Assembly: GCA_949286525.1 (NCBI GenBank)
Contig: CASECT010000041.1
Coordinates: 1 to 57,866 of the forward strand
Reading direction: 5' to 3'
Length of the DNA: 57,866 bases
Source: an uncultured Eubacteriales bacterium
GTDB taxonomy: Bacteria; Bacillota; Clostridia; Lachnospirales; Lachnospiraceae
Shown here: positions 49,145 through 57,241 of the stretch, piece after piece
Layout of the letters: every line of letters begins with the position of its first letter
Position numbering within the stretch: position 1 is the stretch's first letter
Notes under the pieces: model-generated
The model's input: the letters and a program-made list of their open reading frames with translations, nothing else
Told to the model about the DNA's origin: nothing
Databases searched by the model: none
Position numbers and translations under genes: made by a program

Positions 49145-49225
49145 GGACGCAAGAAAAATGGGACTGCCACAGCTATGATTTTTTATCATTTGATGCGGCA
49201 ATCCTGTTTTTGTTGCGTCCTTTTT
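49145..49225 (+). terminator. Nested three-part hairpin terminator
   Basis: GGACGCAA (49145-49152) pairs with TTGCGTCC (49213-49220). Inside it GGACTGCC (49161-49168) pairs with GGCAATCC (49197-49204, one mismatch), and innermost ATGAT pairs with ATCAT (49175-49189). TTTTT follows at 49221. It ends the XRE gene; its length of about 76 bases is unusual for a simple terminator. Confidence 0.6.
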
Positions 49226-49248
49226 ATTGTCCTTTCCTGTTTATCCCA

Positions 49249-50064
49249 TCAAAGACACTTATATGCCACAATCGTGACGGTTCCCTTGCCCGGATAACGC
49301 TTCATCTCGTATCTGTCCGGGAAAGCCTCGATAAGCTGGGGAAGCTTTACAAAGCCGTAAGTTCTGGTGTCAAAATCCGGTTTCGCCCGCTTGATGAAAG
49401 TGCCCGCCGCACTGACATTGACATATCCATCGTCGTCCTGATAAGTGTCGGAGGCGATGCGCAGCAGTTTGTGAATCTCCTCCAGATCACTGTCGTCCGC
49501 TGTCTTCTTCGGCATTCCCTTTGTCTCGCCGGCTGCCGCCGCCCTGGCTCCGTGATAAACATCTTTCCCGTGAAACTCCATCTTTCCGTTTTCCCCGTCG
49601 TCCTTCTTTTCCGAGGAACTCCGCTCTTCCGCAGAGAGATTTTCCAGAAAAATAAATTCGTCACAGGCATTCCGGAATGCTTCCGGCGTCTTCCTCTCGC
49701 CCACTCCCATGACATAGACGCCGGATTCGTGAAGCTTGATGGCCAGCGGCGTATAGTCGCTGTCCGAGGACACAATGACGAAGGCATCATAAATATTGTC
49801 ATAGAGCAGCTCTATGGTGTCGATGACCAGCGCCATGTCTGTAGCGTTTTTGCCGGACACATAGTCAAACTGCTGTTCCGCCTTGATAGCCAGACGCTTG
49901 ATTTCCCCCTCCCAGTTCTTTAAAGTATCCTTCTTCCAGTTGCCGTAAGCGCGCTTGACCACAATTCTGCCGTGCTTGGAAATCTCCCGGATGACCGCCT
50001 CGAGCTTTGATATCTGAGTATTGTCCGCGTCAATAACCATGGCGATTTTCTGTAGACTGTTCAT
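49249..50064 (-). CDS. NYN-domain protein with C-terminal LOTUS/OST-HTH domain
   Basis: A 271-residue protein. The N-terminal NYN (PIN-like nuclease) domain (about 1-145) shows the acidic residues of the family in MVIDADN, ATDMALVIDTIELLY and VSSDSDYTPLA. A polar linker (about 150-195) leads to an OST-HTH/LOTUS-like domain (about 195-271, with DDDGYVNVSAAGTFIKRAKP). Such proteins are thought to bind or cut RNA. ATG 50064 has GGGAGG upstream. It starts 11 bases after the Dabb gene, so they share a transcript. Confidence 0.85.
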   Translation of the reverse strand: MNSLQKIAMVIDADNTQISKLEAVIREISKHGRIVVKRAYGNWKKDTLKNWEGEIKRLAIKAEQQFDYVSGKNATDMALVIDTIELLYDNIYDAFVIVSSDSDYTPLAIKLHESGVYVMGVGERKTPEAFRNACDEFIFLENLSAEERSSSEKKDDGENGKMEFHGKDVYHGARAAAAGETKGMPKKTADDSDLEEIHKLLRIASDTYQDDDGYVNVSAAGTFIKRAKPDFDTRTYGFVKLPQLIEAFPDRYEMKRYPGKGTVTIVAYKCL

Positions 50065-50075
50065 AGTTCCTCCCA

Positions 50076-50378
50076 TCAGACTTCAAAGTCCATACACACC
50101 CTGCTGGCGGTAAAGGGGCGCACGTAGGTATCCGCCGCCGCCACATGATCCGGGTGCTGCGCATAGCCCTCCAGGGCCTCCTTCGATTCCAGGGTGCAGT
50201 CCAGCATCACATCCGCGTTGGATGTCTCCAGAGGATCAATATATACTGAAACTTTTAGAAGTCCCGGCACCTTTCCAACCAGCGCCTCCAGATGTTCCCT
50301 GATCCCCTCCCGGATCTCTGCCTTCTGCTCCGGGGAAAACTCCTCCTTCAGCTGCCATAAAATGATATGTTTTACCAT
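50076..50378 (-). CDS. Dabb-family (stress-responsive alpha/beta-barrel) protein
   Basis: A 100-residue single-domain protein. It starts MVKHIILWQLKEEFSPEQKA and ends DHVAAADTYVRPFTASRVCM plus four residues, matching the dimeric Dabb fold (pairs of conserved HxxxW/F and HxxY-like positions). The biochemical role is undefined in most members. ATG 50378 follows AAGGAGACAGACC. First gene of a pair with the NYN protein. Confidence 0.85.
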   Translation of the reverse strand: MVKHIILWQLKEEFSPEQKAEIREGIREHLEALVGKVPGLLKVSVYIDPLETSNADVMLDCTLESKEALEGYAQHPDHVAAADTYVRPFTASRVCMDFEV

Positions 50379-50430
50379 GGTCTGTCTCCTTTCCCTCTTT
50401 TTTCTCCGCAAATCAATCTGCACTCTCCCG

Positions 50431-50670
50431 CTATTTTCTCCGGCTTCGCAAAACAGCGTACACCGCAGTGCCGGTTATGACCGCCATTACCGCGAACAGC
50501 GTGTTGGAATGTCCGGAATCATTCTCCGCCGAAGCCGTCCCTTCGGAGGCCGCATCGGGCTCCGCCGCAAACACCGTTCCGGCCGAAAAGCCGGCCATCG
50601 CCAGCGCCAGCGCGAAAGCCATACAAACAGCCGCCGCTTTTTTCATGATCCTGTGCATTCTTCTCCTCAT
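50431..50670 (-). CDS. Small secreted, membrane-anchored protein
   Basis: A 79-residue protein with an N-terminal signal sequence (about 8-35, ending in AGTVFAA), a short acidic Ala/Ser/Glu-rich stretch (36-53) and a C-terminal membrane helix (about 56-72) before RSRRK. The end has the helix-plus-basic tail of cell-wall sorted proteins but no LPXTG. ATG 50670 follows AGGGAG, and a good promoter lies upstream. No family is recognised. Confidence 0.65.
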   Translation of the reverse strand: MRRRMHRIMKKAAAVCMAFALALAMAGFSAGTVFAAEPDAASEGTASAENDSGHSNTLFAVMAVITGTAVYAVLRSRRK

Positions 50671-50711
50671 AGTAAAATCTCCCTTCCCCAGACAAAATCT
50701 GTATGATATCA

Positions 50712-50740
50712 ATTATATAAATTTTGTTGTGAGAATACAA
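50712..50740 (-). promoter_or_regulatory. Promoter of the small secreted protein gene
   Basis: TTGTAT (50735-50740) and TATAAT (50712-50717) on the minus strand are 17 bases apart, about 40 bases before the gene. Confidence 0.7.
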
Positions 50741-50741
50741 G

Positions 50742-50790
50742 ACCCTCCCGTCGGAAAGCGCTCCGGGAAGAGCGCTTCTGACAGGAGGGT
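50742..50790 (-). terminator. Terminator after the aminotransferase operon
   Basis: ACCCTCC and GGAGGGT flank a second perfect stem, AAGCGCTC with GAGCGCTT, around a CGGGAA loop. The T-tract on the minus strand is weak (CTTGTATTC) and overlaps the next promoter. Confidence 0.6.
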
Positions 50791-50835
50791 AATCAGCAGC
50801 CGCCTCTGTCAAATGCCTTCGTCAAAACAGGATTT

Positions 50836-52026
50836 TCAACAGCCCCTACCGATATACTCCCGCATCCGCTTCATAGCCTCACGCAGTTTTTCCATGGAGG
50901 CCGCATAGCTGATCCGGATATAACCTTCTCCGGCTTCTCCGAAAGCGATGCCGGGGATAACCGCCAGATGGACTTTTCTGGCCAGATCCACACAGAAAGC
51001 CATGCTGTCGCTGCCAAAACGCTCCGGAATTTTCGCGAAAATATAGAAGGCGCCGTTAGGTCTCGCGATTTCGAATCCCATACCGCTCAACTCTTCATAT
51101 AAGTAGTCCCTTCTCCTCTGATATTCCGCCTTCATGGGCATAGCGTCATCCATCCCTGCCGTTACCGCCTCCAGGGCCGCCTTCTGGGAAATGGAACTGG
51201 TACTGGACACCAGATACATATGGGTCTTGCGGATCTCTGTGATGATCTCAGCCGCCGCAAAGATAAATCCCACCCGCCATCCGGTCATGGCATGAGATTT
51301 GGAGAGTCCGTTGATGACGATGGTGTTGCCGCGGGCAAATTCCGCCATGGAATGATGGGGTTCGTCCCCATAGGTCAATTCACTGTAGATCTCATCGCAA
51401 ATTGCAAGCATATGATATTTTTTCAACACCTGTGCCAGGGCCGCCAGCTCCTCTTTCAGATATGTCACGCCTGTCGGGTTGCTGGGATAATTCAGAACAA
51501 TAGCCTTGACATCTCCGTCCTGCTTTATAATATTTTCCTCCAGCCGTTCTGCGGTCAGCACCATACCCGTATCACTGGTATCCACCAGCACCGGTATGCC
51601 TCTGGCCAGACGAATGAGCGGTACGTAGGCTGTGTAAATCGGCGATGGCACAATAACCTTGTCCCCGGGGTTGACAGCCGTCAGAATCGAAGCCGCCACA
51701 GCCTCTTCCGCTCCCACAGTAGTCAGAATTTCTGTCTCAGGGTCATAGGATAACCCGTATTTCTTTTCCATGAAAGCTGATACTCCCTCACGAAGAGACA
51801 GCATGCCCGCATTGGCCGTGTAGTGGGTAAAATTTTCTTCAATGCCCCGAATCGCCGCCTCTTTGATATGTTCCGGCGTATCAAAATCCGGTTCTCCCAG
51901 GGTCAGCTTCAGAATGTCCGGCACATCGCTGGTCTGTTCGTCAAATTTCCGTATCAGAGACACCTCTACTGTAAGAATGCTGTCATTCAGGCTGTCTCTC
52001 AATGTCTTTGCTGTATCTTCCTCCAT
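50836..52026 (-). CDS. PLP-dependent class I/II aminotransferase
   Basis: A 396-residue aminotransferase of the PatA/AspC-like fold. The PLP-binding Lys243 is in INGLSKSHAMTGWRVGF, Asn183-Pro184 in SNPTG, and Asp211-Tyr214 in CDEIY. The Arg that binds the substrate carboxylate is in GYIRISYA. It would convert an amino acid to its 2-oxo acid, matching the 2-hydroxyacid dehydrogenase gene just upstream (44-base spacer). Substrate specificity is not clear from sequence. Last gene of the MocR-linked operon. Confidence 0.92.
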   Translation of the reverse strand: MEEDTAKTLRDSLNDSILTVEVSLIRKFDEQTSDVPDILKLTLGEPDFDTPEHIKEAAIRGIEENFTHYTANAGMLSLREGVSAFMEKKYGLSYDPETEILTTVGAEEAVAASILTAVNPGDKVIVPSPIYTAYVPLIRLARGIPVLVDTSDTGMVLTAERLEENIIKQDGDVKAIVLNYPSNPTGVTYLKEELAALAQVLKKYHMLAICDEIYSELTYGDEPHHSMAEFARGNTIVINGLSKSHAMTGWRVGFIFAAAEIITEIRKTHMYLVSSTSSISQKAALEAVTAGMDDAMPMKAEYQRRRDYLYEELSGMGFEIARPNGAFYIFAKIPERFGSDSMAFCVDLARKVHLAVIPGIAFGEAGEGYIRISYAASMEKLREAMKRMREYIGRGC

Positions 52027-52070
52027 TTTCTTTCCTTCCCTTCCCTTTTATCTATATTTCTAATCTCATT

Positions 52071-53024
52071 TTAATTTACAATATTCCTGCAGGGCTTCCC
52101 CTCCAGAATATCCAGCGCGTTTGTCAAAGCCACATCCATCATCTTGATGTGCGCCTCCTCCGTGGAAGCCCCCATATGAGGCGTTATGATGACCTGTTCC
52201 ATGGAAAAGAGCGGATCGCTCTGCTCCGGCGGCTCGTTTTTCATCACATCAGTTCCGTAAAAGGCTATGATTCCTTCCCGGATAGCGTCAATCAGATCCT
52301 CCCGCTGAACCAGTTTACCTCTGGAGGTATTGATCAGAATAACACCCTTTTTCATCATTCCGAAAGCCTCCTGATTGATCTGCTCTTCCGTCAGAGGCGT
52401 CAGGGGCATATGAAGAGAGATCACGTCACACTCCCGCAGAATCGTCTCCCTGTCCGCCGGTCGTATCCCATACTGTTTGCAGAAATCCGTATCAAGATGA
52501 CGGCTGTATCCCAGAACTTCCATTCCGAATGCCGCCGCTTTTTTCGCCAATTCCTTCCCTATCGCGCCAAGCCCCAGAATGCCAAGCTTTTTCCCGGTCA
52601 GCTCCATGCCGTTTTTATCATTCTTCCACAGACAGTTCTTCGTGTTCGCAAAATGATAGGGCAGCTGGCGCGCGCAGCTGAGCATCAGGGCGAAAGCCAG
52701 TTCTGCCACCGCGTTACTGTTGGTTCCGGGCGCGTTGCACACATCGATCCCCTTGGCCCGGGCAGCTTTGATGTCCACCCGGTCATACCCCACCGCCGGG
52801 CGGGAAATAACCTTCAGCCGTTCCGGCAGTCTGCGAATCAAATCCTCCCGGATGAAATCTGTTCCGGAGATCAATGCGTCCGCGTCCTTTACAAAATCCA
52901 GCAATTCCTCGCCGGTCAGCTGCACCTTGTCGCTGAGCACGACATCGGCCTCCCCTATTGCCCTCTGCCAGGTGGGATGATCCTCCGGCAGAGACGCATA
53001 GTGGCATGTGATTGCTATTTTCAT
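52071..53024 (-). CDS. D-isomer-specific 2-hydroxyacid dehydrogenase
   Basis: A 317-residue NAD(H)-dependent oxidoreductase that interconverts a 2-oxo acid and a D-2-hydroxy acid. The NAD motif GLGAIG is at 151-156. The catalytic Arg lies in INTSRGKLV, the Glu in the following strand, and the His in IITPHMGAST. ATG 53024 overlaps the MFS stop by 4 bases. Beside an aminotransferase and two carriers, a role in reducing an amino-acid-derived 2-oxo acid is plausible. Confidence 0.92.
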   Translation of the reverse strand: MKIAITCHYASLPEDHPTWQRAIGEADVVLSDKVQLTGEELLDFVKDADALISGTDFIREDLIRRLPERLKVISRPAVGYDRVDIKAARAKGIDVCNAPGTNSNAVAELAFALMLSCARQLPYHFANTKNCLWKNDKNGMELTGKKLGILGLGAIGKELAKKAAAFGMEVLGYSRHLDTDFCKQYGIRPADRETILRECDVISLHMPLTPLTEEQINQEAFGMMKKGVILINTSRGKLVQREDLIDAIREGIIAFYGTDVMKNEPPEQSDPLFSMEQVIITPHMGASTEEAHIKMMDVALTNALDILEGKPCRNIVN

Positions 53025-54241
53025 GCTTTCTTTCCCTTCTTTCCCTTTGCGCGAATGATCAGACACATCACAATGCCGAGAGCCGCAAACAGTACAACTG
53101 TTCCGAATACATAGGTAAATCCTCCGGCTTCATACCTGTCCAGAAAACTTCCCAAAATCGTATTCTCATAGGCATCCGGCAGATAACCGATAACGGAGAT
53201 AATACCAGTGGCGGTACCCGTCATCGCTACAGGAACGCCGGCCTCTCCCATGGTCGCGTAATACACGCCGCGGACCGCATAGTAGACGGTCGCCAGAGCC
53301 AGCACCACAATAATCGCGAGAATCAGAAAATTTGTCTGACCGGGAATCAAAATCAGCACAACTCCCAGAATCATCTCCACAACGAACAGGCCAATCAGTG
53401 TTTTCGTATAAGATCCGACTTTATCGGAGATCTTTCCTATGATCGGCGCGGAGAAAATACCAATGCCATAGGAGCGGATCGTCGCGACAATACCGGCGAT
53501 TACCGCGCCCATGCCAAAAACGGTGGTCAGATACGTCGTGGTGTACTCCGCCGCCACCTGCACGCTGTAAGCGCAGAGTACAAGAATCGCCACCAGCCAG
53601 ACGCCGGGCACTTTCAGCACGTTCAGGTAATCCTTCAAAGACGTCGCCACATTTTCTCTCTTATCGTCCTTCGGGAGCAGGAAAAACATGGCCACTCCCA
53701 TGATCACATAAACCACGCCGTAGAAAATCAGTACATACCGCAGCGGACAGGTGGCGGAAATATAATATCCCAGAATTCCCAGAGCCGCGAAATTGATCAG
53801 CAGACCCGCAACCGCCCGGATACCTTCGCTGTACCCGAACACAGATCCCTGCTCATCCTCCGTTCCAAACAGTCGAACTGCCTTGACAAAAGAAACCCAG
53901 AACAGTACATTCGAAACCGCCAGGAAAAAGTAGATAACCTCCAGCATAAAAAATCCGGGCACTGACGCATACCAGAAGGTCAGCACAGCCAAAAGGGCTG
54001 TGGATCCCAACAGCATTTTTCGATTATCAAACCGATCCGCCAGGATGCCCCCAGGTATGTAGAGTATCGTCTTCGTCAGAGAATAAACGCTCATCAGAAT
54101 TCCGATCTGGGTGTTGGTCAGCGCGAAATCGCTGACCATATTGTCATAAAATACGGTTTTGAGGTACGGAACCCTGTAAATCAGGCCCGCAGCCAGTGTC
54201 AAAACAATGAAGCCTATCCATTTTTTTGCTTTTGCATTCAT
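53021..54241 (-). CDS. MFS transporter (second of a tandem pair)
   Basis: A 406-residue, 12-helix major facilitator. The loop 2-3 motif is present as GGILADRFDNRKML (about 64-77). It is closely similar to the preceding MFS protein over its length (compare LAAGLIYRVPYLKTVFYDNM with LAAGTVYKIPYLRAVFYDQM), so they are tandem paralogues. The start is inside the tail of that gene (98-bp overlap) with GGGAGAGATGCAAA as ribosome binding region. The substrate is unknown; organic or hydroxy acid anions fit the operon. Confidence 0.88.
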   Translation of the reverse strand: MNAKAKKWIGFIVLTLAAGLIYRVPYLKTVFYDNMVSDFALTNTQIGILMSVYSLTKTILYIPGGILADRFDNRKMLLGSTALLAVLTFWYASVPGFFMLEVIYFFLAVSNVLFWVSFVKAVRLFGTEDEQGSVFGYSEGIRAVAGLLINFAALGILGYYISATCPLRYVLIFYGVVYVIMGVAMFFLLPKDDKRENVATSLKDYLNVLKVPGVWLVAILVLCAYSVQVAAEYTTTYLTTVFGMGAVIAGIVATIRSYGIGIFSAPIIGKISDKVGSYTKTLIGLFVVEMILGVVLILIPGQTNFLILAIIVVLALATVYYAVRGVYYATMGEAGVPVAMTGTATGIISVIGYLPDAYENTILGSFLDRYEAGGFTYVFGTVVLFAALGIVMCLIIRAKGKKGKKA

Positions 54242-55550
54242 TTTGCATCTCTCCCTTTTCTTTATTTAACTCAAGAAACGGCTCTGCGATTTTTCCCGGG
54301 ATGCAGTCCGATTCCGAATTACAGTGTTTCTTTGCGATCCGCTTCTGATAACAGATCATCACTCCGCAGACCGCGGCAGCCAGGCAGACAAACAATATCA
54401 TCAGTCCGAAAATTCTGTGATATCCGGCCCGGTAACCGTAAGTATCCAAGATATGTCCGCACCATAGCGTCATGAACATATCCGGCGTATATCCCAACAC
54501 CGCTACCATTGCGGTGGCAGTGGCTGTAAGCGAAACAGGTATTCCGGTCTCCGACATCGTAGAGTAATAGACTCCCCGAACACCGTACAATACCACGGAC
54601 ATGATCAGGATCAAGCCGATCAGCGCGGGACCGAATTCCCGGCTCTCAGGGCTGAAAAACAACAATATACAGAGAACAATCTCCGCCAGCAACAAATAGA
54701 GGGCAACCCTCGTAGGCGATTTGATGCGGTCAGCCCAGGCTCCCGCGGCAGGCGATCCCGCTATTCCACAGACGTTGTCTCTCAATGTTGCCACGGTTCC
54801 CACCACCACAGCAGAAATCCCGATAACCTGCGTCATGTAGGATGTGGTGTACTCGAAAGCCACCTGCATGCTGTATGTGGTAAAAATCAACAGCGAGACC
54901 AGCCAGATGGCAGGTTTCTTCATAACCTCCGCATAATCCCGCCAGGTCTGCCGACGTCCCTCTGCCTCCCGCAGATTCTTTGGATAGAACCTCCAGATAC
55001 ATATTCCCACCAGAAAATAGTAGATGGCATAAAAAATCAGTACATAACGGATCGGACAGGTTCTTTCCGCAAAGGCCGTCACAATCTGAAGAGCGGCAAG
55101 GGTAGCTGCTGATCCGGTAACTCCCCGGAACCCTTCTCCCAGGCCGAAAATTTTACCCTGAGACCTGTTTTTCCCAAGTATCCTTATACTTTTGATAAAA
55201 GACGTCCAGAAAAAGATATTGACCAATGCCATACCCGCCTGTATCATTTCCATTACCCAAAAAGCGGGAATCAGGGCATAGAGTCCCGTCAACAGACTCT
55301 CGCCGATCAGAGAGAACACCAGGAGACGCTTTGTATTGAGACGGTCTGCCAGTATTCCACAGGGAATATAAAGCACCATTTTGACTCCCGCATAGACAGA
55401 AGAGAGCGTCCCGATCTCTGTGTGCGTCACTCCGAGACTGCTGATCATCTGGTCGTAAAACACCGCCCGAAGATAAGGAATCTTATACACTGTTCCCGCG
55501 GCCAGAATCAACACCGCAAATACAATGATGTTCCTCCTTTTGTCTTTCAT
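54144..55550 (-). CDS. MFS transporter (first of a tandem pair) with extended tail
   Basis: A 468-residue major facilitator with 12 helices and the motif CGILADRLNTKRLL. After the last helix (about residue 405) it has a tail of about 60 residues. The final 32 codons of the tail run out of frame across the start of the next MFS gene. The paralogue ends shortly after its last helix, so this tail may come from a lost stop codon or a frameshift near residue 410-430. It is the first gene of the operon, divergent from the MocR regulator, with AAAGGAGG before ATG 55550. Confidence 0.85.
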   Translation of the reverse strand: MKDKRRNIIVFAVLILAAGTVYKIPYLRAVFYDQMISSLGVTHTEIGTLSSVYAGVKMVLYIPCGILADRLNTKRLLVFSLIGESLLTGLYALIPAFWVMEMIQAGMALVNIFFWTSFIKSIRILGKNRSQGKIFGLGEGFRGVTGSAATLAALQIVTAFAERTCPIRYVLIFYAIYYFLVGICIWRFYPKNLREAEGRRQTWRDYAEVMKKPAIWLVSLLIFTTYSMQVAFEYTTSYMTQVIGISAVVVGTVATLRDNVCGIAGSPAAGAWADRIKSPTRVALYLLLAEIVLCILLFFSPESREFGPALIGLILIMSVVLYGVRGVYYSTMSETGIPVSLTATATAMVAVLGYTPDMFMTLWCGHILDTYGYRAGYHRIFGLMILFVCLAAAVCGVMICYQKRIAKKHCNSESDCIPGKIAEPFLELNKEKGEMQNECKSKKMDRLHCFDTGCGPDLQGSVPQNRIL

Positions 55551-55572
55551 GACACTTCCTCCTTTGTCTTCG

Positions 55573-55612
55573 AAAAAAAAAGAGGTCGAAGCATCTTCGC
55601 TTCAACCTCTTT
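55573..55612 (-). terminator. Terminator-like hairpin in the leader of the MFS operon
   Basis: On the minus strand AAAGAGGT-GAAGC and GCTTC-ACCTCTTT form 13 of 14 base pairs with a 6-base loop, followed by nine T. It sits between the predicted promoter and ATG 55550, so it lies in the 5' untranslated region and could attenuate the operon. Confidence 0.7.
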
Positions 55613-55625
55613 GTTGATGGTACTG

Positions 55626-55653
55626 ATCATATCACGACCAGGCATCCTTTCAA
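55626..55653 (-). promoter_or_regulatory. Putative MFS operon promoter
   Basis: TTGAAA (55648-55653) and TATGAT (55626-55631) on the minus strand are 16 bases apart. The -35 touches the first copy of the direct repeat at 55652-55665. Confidence 0.5.
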
Positions 55654-55689
55654 AGTTACAATTTCAGACAATTTTAAAGGTACAATTTC
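55652..55689. promoter_or_regulatory. Direct-repeat operator candidate for the MocR regulator
   Basis: AAAGTTACAATTTC (55652-55665) and AAAGGTACAATTTC (55676-55689) differ at one base and are 24 bases apart start to start. They lie between the two divergent promoters. MocR-type regulators such as GabR and PdxR bind direct repeats in such positions. Confidence 0.6.
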
Positions 55690-55699
55690 CCGTGAAATA

Positions 55700-55728
55700 T
55701 TTACAGAAGACTCAAATACGCTTATAAT
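55700..55728 (+). promoter_or_regulatory. mocR promoter
   Basis: TTTACA (55700-55705) and TATAAT (55723-55728) are 17 bases apart, 11 bases downstream of the second operator repeat, a layout suited to autoregulation. Confidence 0.75.
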
Positions 55729-55774
55729 CCTTTCAAACGAACGCCAAATAAAAGGGAAAGGAAAGGGCTCTGTC

Positions 55775-57226
55775 ATGATCTATCTGGACCGAAAGGAAAA
55801 AAAGCCGTTATACCAACAGCTCTACGAAGCAATCATCGCGGAAATCCATGACGGTACACTGAAAAAGGATGACGTTTTAAAGCCGATTCGCTTTCTGGCG
55901 GATGAACTGAACGTCAGTCTTAATACCGTTCAAAGAGCATATCAGCAGCTTCTGGCAGAAGGATACATCCGTTCTGTTCCCGGATCCGGCTACTATGTGG
56001 AGGATGTGACAAACAGCTATCTCAGCGAGCTGGACCACAGAGCAAACCATGCGCGCCCGGGAACAGGAATATCCTCCGTCTCCGGCACGTCCGATCCCTC
56101 TGCTCCACCTGCGGCTCCCTCCCCGGTGCTCTACGATTTTAAACATGATGCAGTATTTTCCCAGCTCTTTCCATGGAAAACATGGCGGCGCTGCGTTAAC
56201 GCCGCCTTGCTGATGGAGGAAAACAGCCAGACCATTCGCTATGAATCCAACCAGGGAAATCCGGAGCTTCGCGCTCAGCTGTGCCAGATTCTGCACCGAA
56301 ATCGGGGCGTCATCTGCACGCCGGATCAGATCATCATGGCTCCCGGCACACAATATGCCATGGAAATCATCTGCCGCCTGCTGCCGGCCTCCCAGCATCG
56401 CATCGCTTACGAGGAGCCGGCTCACAACGGTATGCGAAATATTTTCCTTCAAAACGGATATAACATTACCTCGATTCCCGTTGGCAGACATGGCATTGAT
56501 GTACAGGCCTTGACCAAGACTGACTGCAACCTGCTCTATGTTATGCCCTCCCACCAGTTTCCCACCGGAAGAACGATTCCTGTCAGCAGCCGCTATCGAC
56601 TTTTGGAATGGGCGGTCAAAAGAAATGCCTTCATCATCGAAAACGACTATGACAGCGATTTTACTTACCAGTCCAGACCAGTCCCGGCGCTCCAGGGACT
56701 GGATAAGTATGGCCATGTCATCTACTTTAATACGCTCTCCAAAGTACTGACCCCTTCCATGCGGATCGCCTTCTTTATCCTTCCCCGGCCCTTGCTGGAA
56801 AGATATCGGGAAATGTACCGGTATTTCAATTCCGCCCTGCCCACATACCATCAAGTGGCGTTGACGGAATTCATGTCCTCCGGGGATTTTGAACGGCATC
56901 TGCGCAAGATCATCCGCTCAAATGAAAAAAAATGCGGCCTTCTGATCGACAGTATACACTCCTGCCTGAGCAACTGGCTGGAAATCATCGATACGCCTGC
57001 CGGATCTCATATCATCGTCCGCATCCGCGCCTGCAGGGACGCCGATCAACTGATCAGAAAACTCCGGGAGAGACAGATCGCCATCTATGGAGTAAAAGAA
57101 TATTTTCACACCATAAAAGCCCCTCAGGACATCTTTCTGCTGGGCTTCAGCGCCATGAGCGAAAGTGAAATTCCTGTCGCCTGCGCCCATCTGGCTTCCG
57201 CCCTGCGTGAACTGCTTGGGGGCTGA
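55775..57226 (+). CDS. MocR-type transcriptional regulator (GntR HTH plus aminotransferase domain)
   Basis: A 483-residue regulator. Residues 1-75 are a GntR winged helix (PLYQQLYEAIIAEIHDGTLK, then NTVQRAYQQLLAEGYIRSVP). A Ser/Pro/Ala-rich linker (about 95-118) joins it to a class I aminotransferase fold that binds PLP through Lys323 (FNTLSKVLTPSMR). Such proteins sense PLP or an amino-acid adduct and control nearby PLP-related or transport genes. It is divergent from the MFS-MFS-dehydrogenase-aminotransferase operon, the likely target. GGGAAAGGAAAGGG precedes ATG 55775. Confidence 0.92.
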   Translation: MIYLDRKEKKPLYQQLYEAIIAEIHDGTLKKDDVLKPIRFLADELNVSLNTVQRAYQQLLAEGYIRSVPGSGYYVEDVTNSYLSELDHRANHARPGTGISSVSGTSDPSAPPAAPSPVLYDFKHDAVFSQLFPWKTWRRCVNAALLMEENSQTIRYESNQGNPELRAQLCQILHRNRGVICTPDQIIMAPGTQYAMEIICRLLPASQHRIAYEEPAHNGMRNIFLQNGYNITSIPVGRHGIDVQALTKTDCNLLYVMPSHQFPTGRTIPVSSRYRLLEWAVKRNAFIIENDYDSDFTYQSRPVPALQGLDKYGHVIYFNTLSKVLTPSMRIAFFILPRPLLERYREMYRYFNSALPTYHQVALTEFMSSGDFERHLRKIIRSNEKKCGLLIDSIHSCLSNWLEIIDTPAGSHIIVRIRACRDADQLIRKLRERQIAIYGVKEYFHTIKAPQDIFLLGFSAMSESEIPVACAHLASALRELLGG

Positions 57227-57241
57227 CCGTCGGTCCGCCTG

